NCBI GenBank assembly: GCA_029721435.1
Contig: CM056580.1
Location: 27,708,367-27,772,366, forward strand
DNA length: 64,000 nucleotides
Direction of reading: 5' to 3'
Source: Gymnothorax reevesii
Lineage: Eukaryota; Chordata; Actinopteri; Anguilliformes; Muraenidae
Each line of letters opens with the position of its first letter. The stretch's first letter is position 1. Under the pieces are notes generated by a model. The model was not told the DNA's origin and did not search any database. It saw nothing but the letters and a program-made list of their open reading frames with translations. This document shows positions 54,966 to 64,000 of the stretch, piece after piece. The translations under genes were made by a program, and so were the position numbers.

Positions 54966-56640
54966 ATTGTAGAACTTGAATATTTCATTTAGCTCACAAC
55001 ATATGTCAAAAATAATTTTGTTGGAACACATGCTCATTATGCATGTAAAATCTGAATGTTTGGTTGATCTGGTGCAGCCCAGAGCCAGGAGTGAACTTTT
55101 ATAAATCCTAGAATGGTCTTACAGCCTGCCTGCGAGAGTGGCATCCTTTGTTCTGCTCACAGCAGGAGGCCGGAGACATTCCTTCCAAGCGGTCCAGCTT
55201 CTCTGAAACTTGCACTGTTCTCATTGAAGTTAAGGCCCAGTTACATTCATCTGCTTAAAACAATCTAAATCTCTGTGAAATTCATAATATGTTTATGTTC
55301 AATATCCTATGATGAAACCACTTATATATTTATAACACAATTGGACTATAATACTCCATTTTAAGGCTTTTCCATGACAACTGCATCATATTAGCACATA
55401 TTCCTTCATGTTTGGTCTTTTTATTCTCGGGGGAATCCAAGGAGTTAAATGGAACATTTTTCATTTCCCTTGAAATTATGGTTCATCTTGTTTGTAAGAT
55501 TCATTCGGGCGACTACCCTAGTCTTCTCTCTATGCAAAATAATCTTATCACCTCGAAGGAGGAAGCCCACTTTGTTCGGAGGCGTGGTTTGTAATCTTTG
55601 AAGGTGGGAGATTCTAACCGAAGGCCCGCTCTCTCTCTTCTTTGTCAACATCTGACTGCGCGCAGGTGAGTTGGGGAAAGTCACATGACGCCTCGCTCTG
55701 CGGAGGGAGGTGGCATCTGAATTCTCCCCAGCCACGTGGGACGGCTTTAGTTCCACATGGCCATTATCTTCTCCAGGTATGAAAATATAATCTAAATTAT
55801 ATGTAACTGGTAATTGGCTTAACGTTGATTTGTTTGATCCAAGTTTGTGCCTACCTGGTAATTAAATTATTGTTATTCCTTTTCCAGCTTGCCTGGTCTC
55901 CGTGTCTCTTAATCTTTTTATTCTTCCTAGCCCCGTCTCGGCGGATACCTAGGGGTATTATCCCCACTGAGGAACGACTGGCCAGCGGCCCGGTGTGGGA
56001 ATTGGTTGGTTGAGTTGGTTTTGGCGACCATGACCTACCTACTGAAAGGATTGATGTATGCTGGTTCTGAGTTTCTAACCTATAGGAAACCCATGGACGT
56101 AAAGTCGGTTATCCGTTAAAATTCTCTTAAGGAGCCCATAGGCGTGCATATAATCTGGGTTCATTGTACTGAATATATGCCAGCAGAGGCTATTGCAGTG
56201 ATGGTTGACTTCCAACCTCTAATCTAACCAACGAACATAGGATTCAGATATGGTGTTAAAACCCGGGGACATTAATGTAGCGGCGGTGGTTGTCTGTTAG
56301 GAATTCAAGGTATAATCACTTCATGTTTTTCCCTAGAGTCTGAGTAACTGGTTATCACTGCCTCGAGATTCACGCACGCTGTTCCAAGATTATCAATTCT
56401 AATTCTAATTTGGAGTCAGATATTTAACAAGGATACAACTAAATTTGGTTTTTAACTGTTTTATGGAGTCAGATTAATCGTGACTGTTGCATTTTTATGC
56501 CCCGTCTTTGGACGGAGAAAAATATCCATTATATTGTGATTCACACCAGCCAGGAAAATGCTCGAATTTAAGTTAGTCAATAAGAACACGTGAGTCCTTC
56601 ACCTCACTGCAATGTCCGTCGTTGGTATTGTTTTGTGGGA
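54966..56640. other. Segment between two arrays of the same minisatellite
   Basis: No gene. 55,600-56,640 is GC-richer than its surroundings and contains GGTTGGTTGAGTTGGTTTTGGCGACC, which resembles the end of an LTR followed by a primer-binding site, but no partner LTR or coding region is seen. The 103-residue frame at 55,445-55,756 is not convincing. Confidence 0.3.
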
Positions 56641-56649
56641 CCTTACAAT

Positions 56650-56865
56650 ATATTCAGTGTCATTACATGTATTCAAAGTTGCATTCCATAAATGCATAAA
56701 GTTCCATTATATATATCCAGACTTTCATTCCATATATTCAGATTTTCATTCCATGAATTCAAAGTTCTATTCCATTTATTCAAACTTTCATTCCATTTAT
56801 TCAAGTTTCAATCCATATATTCAAGTTTCATTCCATATTTTCAGAGTTTCAATCTATGTATATAT
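56650..56865 (+). repeat. Minisatellite, about 21 bp unit, ten units
   Basis: Units of (A)TTCA(A/G)A(G/C)TTTCATTCCAT type, about ten, with drift at both edges. Tyrosine/serine/phenylalanine-rich peptides read from it are artefacts. Confidence 0.85.
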
Positions 56866-57689
56866 AATAATTTCCTAAACGGCTTTCCATAATATATGTA
56901 TTGTGGAAAATTTTTCAGCTTTCATTCCTGCCGTGTGACGATTCCCTCTTGCGCTAATTCCTATGATATCATGTGACAGCCTTCAGAATGCCTGCGTCTC
57001 GTTGTCCAATCACGTTTCCTCTTTCGGAATCGGCTGTGTTATTTCATTCATTGCTTCCACCTGTGTTTAATTCTGGGTCTCGCAAAACTCTGAGTGAATG
57101 CGTTCTCTGATAGGATCGATACTAACCCATACTAACCAGCATTTATTTGAGGGTGATTGTGTATATTTCGTCATACAGTATTAACCAAATTAACTCATTA
57201 GCGAGTGCGAGTGTTTTTAGCTTTTGTAATTCCTTCCTAAGCTTTCCCTGATTAACTGCATTTAAAGCTATGTTTTCCTTTGCTTCTCTCGTGGTGCTTG
57301 TTACCCGTCACGTTCAGATTACCTCAATCTAAACTGTCTAGTTTGATTGATTGTCTCAGCGTCTTGTCTCGAGTCATTATTGTTAACCCGGTTCTCATGT
57401 AATTATGTTATTAATTCCATGTGTTTCTGTTTCCATTTGAGATGGCGTTCCGAGTCCCCGCCTCCTCTCGTGGGTATTTCAGTGGGCTAGAGAGAAGATA
57501 TGGGGGAATTATTGTAGCAAAACTATTTACAAATGTGTAAAAACAAGATTCACAAATGTGTAACCGGATGTACAAATGCGTAAACCAATTTGTATTTCGA
57601 TCCAAAGAAGGAAAAGGATACAAAAAGGTAGCACAGACCCTGAATTTTCATTGAAATACAGTTGGAAGCATAGTTTGCCAGTGCAGAGT
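56866..57689. other. LTR-leader-like or unique sequence, no gene
   Basis: Contains three units of ACAAATG(T/C)GTAA at 57,529-57,590 spaced about 24 bases. Promoter-like CCAATCACG near 57,015. No frame is supported. Confidence 0.3.
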
Positions 57690-58260
57690 TAAAGGAAGAG
57701 TGGCTACAGTACAAGGTTGTGGCAGAAAGAGGATGCTATCAATGGCTGCCACCAGATCCCTGAGGAGACGGGTGGTCAAAAACCCTTGGGTGACTGCAGG
57801 AGACCGGCAGCAAGATTTGGAGGCGGGAAGTACTGAGGTTTCCAAAAGGACAACGGTCCTAAGAATACCTCCACATCCACTTACGCTTGGTTTCAAAAGA
57901 AGTCTGGGAAGATTTTAGAGGGCTCATCACAGTCGCCTCATTTGAACCCCATAATAAATCTCTGGTGGGATTTGAAGAACACAGTTGCAGCATGCAAACC
58001 CTAGAATATTAGTGAACTGGAGGCCACTGTCTATGAGGACTGGGCTAAGATTCCTTGGGAATGCAGCAAAAAGCTGACATCTGCCTATGCAGCACATTTC
58101 CAGCAGGTCATAGCGGCATGAGGGTTTTCTACTAAGCATTAAGGATGCTTGTCATAAAGGGGTTGGACAATTCTGAGCCTGTAGTAGTCATTAAAAGTGG
58201 CATTTTGTGTTCAATTTGGAGAAGCCACTTGTAATAATTTTGTAAAAATTTAGTTTTTAA
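57690..58260 (+). pseudogene. Tc1-like transposase remnant with central deletion
   Basis: The N-terminal third (L-S-M-A-A-T-R-S-L-R-R-R-V-V-K-N-P-type, 57,735-57,790) is joined to the C-terminal part (LWWDLKNTVAACKP, near 57,960). The catalytic segment with the first two aspartates is lost. The third catalytic residue has become isoleucine (N-P-I-I-N-L-W where the family has N-P-I-E-N-L-W). The frame ends in stops after ACKP and near 58,120. Not functional. Confidence 0.75.
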
Positions 58261-59235
58261 AAAAATTTGTTTGTTGTGCACCCCATTCTGTTGTTGGTTT
58301 ACTTCATGTACATTCTCCGTACATTCTTTCTAGCCATGTTACGACCGGTACTTAGGGGGTGATTCCAGACTAGCTAGCTGATGTTGTAGGTAGTGATGGG
58401 TTTTAAGTTGGATTGGAGATTACGGTCTATCCCTTAAGGGTTTATGTAGTACAGGTCCTGGGGATTCTCTAGGGTTTTCCTCTTCTTATATCGACAGGAG
58501 TTATGATACAGTTGTGTGTGTACTGCGTCTGCACTGCAGCTAACAACAATACATTGCTTATTGATATTGTAAATTGTGAAAAATGAGAACAATTTCACAT
58601 AGTGCATGTTGAAGGAAGAGGGAAAATCATGTAGAGTCACACACGAATGCCTTCACTCTGAAATTATGTCAATGACAGAACAGCTTTGAAACTTTAAGTC
58701 AGATTTAAATCTCCTCTCAGCTGCTCTGGCATAGAGCTTGCTTCTAAGAGACCTCCAGAATAGCAATTTTATTGGATGCCACAGTTGATCTGCATGTTGA
58801 CTTCATTTTCAGCTATATACAGCAATGAGCAGAGCTGAAATAGAACCATTTTGAAAAATGATGGCTTTGATATCAAGTGGTTCCATCAAATAGGTTAAGT
58901 GAAGCAATAATATTGCCAGTTACAGAGTGACCAGCAGTGCTATGTCACATGCTTGGTACAGCTGTTTGTATATGGATGGGTGGCATGGAAAAAAAATCTA
59001 GAATTCACAATTATAAGATCCAATAGTTATATTACAAGTTCATCTTTTAAATCAGATAATTTTCTGCCTTGTGAGCTTTAAAAATAATTTACTTCTTGAA
59101 TACTGTGCGTATCTGGTGATGCACTAATGATTTTGCCATTCAGATGAGATCCAATACAGTTTAAGTAAGTAATGCTTTGTTTTGCCAGGGTCATGCTCAT
59201 GTATTTGAATTTTTTCTAGTATGTGTGTTGTTTGT

Positions 59236-59966
59236 TTATTTCAGTGGTGCCTGACTCAACCTCCCCAAGTCCACGTTCCACAGCATGTTTTGTCTTCTCC
59301 TCGTCTCTTGTTTCCTCGCTGTATTCGTGAGTGGCATTTGGTATGTCCTCACTTCCTATTCGGGCCTACTCTAAGCTTGACTGATTGATTTTAATTAGTA
59401 CTAATTACTAACCCCATTACTAACAATGCTCAGGAGGGTGCTTTATTAGAGAGACCCCTACTAACGACTACTAAATTAGTTAGGGCATTGAATGATTTGA
59501 GTTCCTACATTCGCTATTTTTTTAGATCACTGTGCTATTCTGTTCAAAGTTTTACTTCTCCACTTTCCCTTAATATTCTAAGAGTACTCCAATGCTGAAC
59601 ACGCTCATTACTCTTAATGAGCTCGTCATTATTAAATTGCTTGGTCACTGTCTGAGTCCGCGTTTCCATTGCTTTTCCCCATATCTTGTTATCATGTGCT
59701 TTTCCCCTTGTGTGCAGCCCAGGTGTTCCTTGTGCCTGTTATCCCACCCCCTTGCCTATATCTGGTCTTGCCTTCCTTATTTTTGTATCATCCTTAGTTT
59801 ACGTAAGTTCTTGTTTCTGAGTTCATCTGCTCTTTGTTGCATACCTCTGTCCCCTTTTTCGGCCCTTTGAGAAAAGTTTTTTCTTGGCCCTCCTGCCCCT
59901 TATTTTTATTGTATTTTGTAAATAAATATTTATTGTAAATTTTCATCTCGCACCTGGTGTCTTCCC
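59236..59966 (+). repeat. LTR-like segment in copy B
   Basis: Duplicate of 47,755-48,485 with two or three single-base changes; AATAAA at 59,921-59,926. Confidence 0.4.
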
Positions 59967-60410
59967 TGCCAAATCCTAATAAGTATATTTCTTAGAACAC
60001 AGGGGAAACTGGCAGTTGTTCTGTGAGTAAGATTTGCCCTGAGGAAAATGGGCTATGGATTAAATAAACAAAATTATACATATCAGGGTTCTGCCCAGGA
60101 TGCTAGGAGCACTGGACGGAAAATTTCTGCCATCTCTCTAACCTGACAATCCACCTTTCACGAGCTACGAAGCATAACATACATTATTCATGAATGATCT
60201 TGTCAGTGAGGGGCGTTGGTTTAGTCAGAGTGGACATATGTATTGCAAGCACGCTGTGCGCGCGAGCTGGAAAAATTTTTGCGAGAATTTGAATGCAAAT
60301 ATTGCTTCTCTGTCACCAGAGATTACGGTTTCTTTGATGTTCACTATGGACAAAGGGAGATGCCTCTAATTTTCATACATAGATGCCATACTCATAAACT
60401 TGTTTTTCTA

Positions 60411-62023
60411 CAAAACCCAAAACCGGTGAAGTTGGCACATTATGTAAATCATAGATAAAAACAGAATACAATGATTTGCAAATCCTTTTCAACTTATATC
60501 CAATTGAATACACTGCAAAGACAAGATGTTTAATGTTCAAACTGAGAAACTTTATTTTTCTTTTGCAAATAATCATCAACTTAGAATTTAAAGGCAGCAA
60601 CACACTGCAAAAAAGTTGGCACAGGCCGTTTTACCTCTGTGTTACATCGCATTTCCTTTTAACGACACGCAGTAAACGTTTGGGAACTGAGGAGACCAAT
60701 TTTTGAAGTTTTTCAGGTGGAACTCTTTCCCATTCTTGCTTGATGTACAGCTTAAGTTGTTCAACAGTCCGGGGTCTCCTTTGTCATATTTTACGATTCA
60801 TAATGCGCTACACATTTTCAATGGGAGACAGGTCTGGACTACAGGCAGGCCAGTCTAGTACCCGCACTCTTTTACTACGGAGCCATGCTGTTGTAACACG
60901 TGCAGAATGTGGCTTAGCATTGTCTTGCTGAAATAAGCAGGGGCGTCCATGAAAAAGACGTTGCTTAGATGGCAACATATATTGCTCCAAAACTTGTATG
61001 TACCTTTCAGCATTAACGGTGCCTTCACATATGTGTAAATTGCCCATGCCTTGGGCACTAATACATCCCCATACCATCACAGATGCTGGCTTTTGAACTT
61101 TGCGCCTATAACAGCCCGGATGGTTCCTTTCCTCTTTGGTCCAGAGGACACGACGTCCACAGTTTCCAAAAACAATTTGAAATGTGGACTCGTCAGACCA
61201 CAAAATACTTTTCCACTCTGCATCAGTCCATCTTAGATGAGCTTGGGCCCAGCGAAGCCGGCAGCGTTTCTGGGTGCTGTTGATAAATGGCTTTTGCTTT
61301 GGATTGTAGAGTTTTAACTTGCACTTGCAGATGTAGCGACGAACTGTAGTTACTGACAGTGGTTTTCTGAAGTGTTCCTGAGCCCATGTGGTGATGTCCT
61401 TTACACACTAATGTCGGTTTTTGATGCAGTACCGCCTGAGGGATCGAAGGTCACGGGCATTCAATGTTGGTTTTCGGCCTTGTCGCTTACGTGCAGTGAT
61501 TTCTCCAGATTCTCTGAACCTTTTGACGATATTACAGACCGTAGATGATGAAATCCCTAAATTTCTGCCAATAGCTTGTTGAGGAATGTTGTTTTTAAAC
61601 TGTTCGACAATCAGCTCACGTATTTGTTCATTAAGTGGTGACCCTCGCCCCATCCTTGTTTGTGAATGACTGAGCATTTCAGGGAAGCTGCTTTTATACC
61701 CAATCATGGCACCCACCTGTTCCCAATTAGCCCGTTCACCTGTGGGATGTCCCAAATAAGTGTTTGAGAGAGTTGAGGAATGCTCATCAGTCTTTTTTGC
61801 CACTTGTGCCAGCTTTTTTGAAACATGTTGCAGGCATCAAATTCCAAATGAGCTAATATTTGCAAAAAATTACAAAGTTTACCTGTTCGAACATTAAGTA
61901 ACTTGTCTTTGCAGTGTATTCAATTAAATATAGGTTGAAAAGGATTTGCAAAGCATTGTATTTTGTTTTTATTTACAATTTACACAACGTGCCAACTTCA
62001 CTGGTTTTGGGTTTTTTATTTTG
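60411..62023 (-). mobile_element. Tc1-like transposon, copy 3 (in duplication B)
   Basis: TA at 60,409-60,410 and 62,024-62,025. The flanking sequence is the same as around copy 2, so it arose by duplication of the region and not by its own transposition. Confidence 0.92.
60631..61653 (-). pseudogene. Tc1-like transposase, copy 3, several stops
   Basis: Shares with copy 2 the TAG after IKNRH and the TAG after ENV, showing both were dead before duplication. It keeps the isoleucine codon lost in copy 2 (DLSPIENV present), so that deletion came later. Also seen: SDESTFQ, QQDNAKPH, GCISAQGMGNLHICEGT. Start MGRGSPLNEQIRELIVEQF at 61,653. Confidence 0.9.
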
Positions 62024-62025
62024 TA

Positions 62026-63439
62026 TCCTAATACTGTAGTTTTGATTACATTTCTGAATATGACTTAACAACTGTAATTTATGTTTCAAACATTTCTAAT
62101 GTAGCTTAACAAATCTGAATGATTCATTAAACTTTTAACAATTCATAAGGAAGTTAATTACATGATATGTTGTATCGTTAACAACTATTACAATTATTAT
62201 ATGGCAGAACTGGGAATCAGGGGGGAAGCACAGAACATCCGTTTAAAACTATTTTTAGTCGTGACCTGTTGTCAGTCATTTTCAGAATTAACAAAAGATG
62301 CACTCTTAGAACACTCCACATAGTCAGGAGCTGCTAGTTCTCCCCGTTTAGGTAAGACGACAATCAATCATCTGGACGCGTATTTGTTGCATTTAAATCA
62401 GCGTTATTCAAAATTGAATACCTGTCAACTTGCACGCATATGGCTTGAGTCTCACGCTTTTTATATTTAATTGCTCAGTCCCACTTCTTAAATCAACCTT
62501 CGCTGTACCGAGAGTGAGAGGCGATATTTCATTGGGACGCGGGTGTATCTGGTGTCCCCTAGACTACTTCCTAACAGTTAATCAAGAACTAAATTAGTTG
62601 CATTAGGTTTGCTTATTGTCATAAAGGGATGTGTTTGTGTCTCCCAGTTCTGTTCAGGCTTCGGCACTGGGCAGGTTTTTCAATATCAATGACGACCAGC
62701 GCAGATGATTCCCGTGAATTGGCCATGCCAGCGTACAGGTTGAAAACGAAAGTTCGCTATTCTGGCAATAACCGAAGGTGGGAGCATATTTAGGGTTATT
62801 AATGTTTTGTTTCCAGCTGTTTTATTGGACAGTGGATCTGCTCATTTTAACTGATCTTTGAAAAAATAGTGCTGGTCGGGAAAAGCTGAGTGGTGGTCGG
62901 TGGATTCAATGTGCTGGTCAGGGCCGACCAGTGCCGACCAGCATCGGCAGAATACTATATATGCCTTTCTCCCACTGCAGATCTTTGTAAGAATGGGCAG
63001 AAGATGCGACCTTGAACCATTAAGTCTCCTGAAGAGATGATGGTGCCTGCCATGTCCAACCAGTCAGCGCCAGCCTTATTTATTACTTGGCTTTGATTTA
63101 TTGGACCCCAGTGAGATCTCACACTTGTAGTTGTAACCCCTAACCTTATCCTATAAACTTCAATCAACGAGACATGGGCTCATTTTGAAAGTAAATTATT
63201 TTTCTATCTTTCTAAAGGTGTATTTTTCTCTGTGTGCTGTCTCAGCGGCCTTGAACAGCCGCAGACATCAAACACAGTGGGTCTGTGTTTGTAAAAATGC
63301 TTTCTCCTGTTTGGAGCTTGATTGCTCAACTTACTTAGGAATCTTTAAGCCACTAAAAAACGCCATCGATGGGATGATATTCACCCATGTATACACCCAC
63401 AGTTGGGTACAGAAATATTGATTTGATTTGGGCAATAAG
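62026..63439. other. Stretch in duplication B without a recognised gene
   Basis: Counterpart of 50,544-51,945 with the two small replaced blocks noted for copy B. Candidate exon start at 62,690. Confidence 0.3.
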
Positions 63440-64000
63440 ATTTTGTCATTTTGCCTTTGTACACCACTACAATGGTTTTGAAATGAAACAATCAAGATGT
63501 GATTAAAGTGCAGACTTTCATTTTTAAATCAAGGCCTTTCACAAAAATCTCCTTTTTCAGAGCTTCAAAGGTAATTTGAAAAACTAAACAATAATACTGC
63601 AAATGTTAGGATATTCAATAGGATGCTACTGCCTTTAGTTTTGTGTTCAGTAAGTGAAAAGCATGCTGAATTGAGTTGAGGTCAGGTGACTTCCTTGGCC
63701 ATTGAAGAATGTTTCATTTCTTTGCCATGAGAAGCTCTTACTTTTGTAGCATGTTTTCCATCTGTGTACTGTGAGGCGCTGTCATGTCAGATTTGCAGCA
63801 TTCGACTGAATCTGAGGGGGTAGTATAGCCCAATACACTTCAGAATTCATCCTGCTATTTCTATCAGCAGCCATACCATCAATAATCACCAGTGACCCAG
63901 TTACATTGGCAGGTCATATGCCCATGCCATAACACTGTATCCACAGTGTTTGACAGAGGATCTTGTATGCTTTGGATCATGAGTAGTTCCTTTCACTCTC
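63440..64000 (-). pseudogene. Decayed Tc1-like transposon (lineage 2), copy B, cut by window end
   Basis: Duplicate of 51,945-52,504. Same wording with scattered single-base changes. Confidence 0.7.

Larger units (their letters stand above)
58471..64000 (+). repeat. Direct duplication, copy B (runs off the window)
   Basis: Same order and orientation as copy A. Distinguishing changes include replaced bases at about 62,399-62,420 (GTTATTCAAAATTGAATACC against GAATTGCATACC) and at 62,661-62,680 (TCGGCACTGGGCAGG against CCGGCACTCCGGC). Confidence 0.95.

Noticed and set aside
55445..55756. 103-residue minus-strand reading frame
   Set aside because: No recognisable motif, in sequence that looks like retroelement leader or LTR.
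56612..56892. Repeat peptides rich in Y, S, F and I
   Set aside because: They are translations of the 21-bp minisatellite.

Overview
The window looks like intergenic or repeat-dominated chromosome from a teleost fish. I recognise no intact host gene. The evidence for a ray-finned fish is the repeat content: about eleven Tc1-like DNA transposon copies from several lineages, a 5S rRNA-derived SINE, a tRNA-derived SINE, dispersed repeats with wording familiar from teleost genomes, and a Ty3/gypsy element of the Gmr1 type, first described from cod. The species cannot be named from this sequence.

Region by region. 0-5 kb: a 2.45 kb DNA transposon flanked by TTAA with a THAP-domain remnant (Kolobok-like), a second element remnant with a spliced coding piece, and a Tc1 tail. 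5-11.7 kb: short dispersed repeats, a 41-bp repeat array with a nested GC-rich insertion, a Tc1 remnant and a LINE endonuclease fragment. 11.7-15.2 kb: plus-strand gene-like exons with splice sites, a polyadenylation signal and a small zinc-ribbon reading frame. A Tc1 element with a degraded transposase sits in the first intron. 16.0-16.6 kb: a spliced, stop-containing minus-strand remnant resembling the end of an integrase-core protein. 18.6-19.1 kb: the 5S SINE. 20-25.8 kb: mostly unannotated, with a few inverted repeats.

25.8-31.8 kb: the best preserved element, a 6.0 kb LTR retrotransposon read on the minus strand. Its LTRs differ at only about three positions, it has GATG target-site copies, and a tRNA-Pro-like primer site. 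Its polyprotein carries integrase before reverse transcriptase, which is the reverse of ordinary gypsy order. Three small lesions break it. 33.0-33.5 kb: a probable solo LTR. 36.1-36.7 kb: a foldback element. 37.7-44.7 kb: three decayed Tc1 elements, a MITE-like repeat and a degenerate tandem array. 45.3-45.6 kb: a tRNA SINE.

46.5-64 kb: a TTAA-flanked piggyBac-like MITE with palindromic subrepeats, followed by a direct duplication. Positions 46,990-52,504 reappear nearly unchanged from about 58,471 to the window end, offset by about 11.48 kb. Each copy holds the same LTR-like segment, the same Tc1 element with the same stop codons, and the same second Tc1 remnant. This is a recent segmental duplication or an assembly artefact from two haplotypes. 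Between the copies lie a minisatellite found at two sites 1.7 kb apart, LTR-leader-like sequence and another Tc1 remnant.
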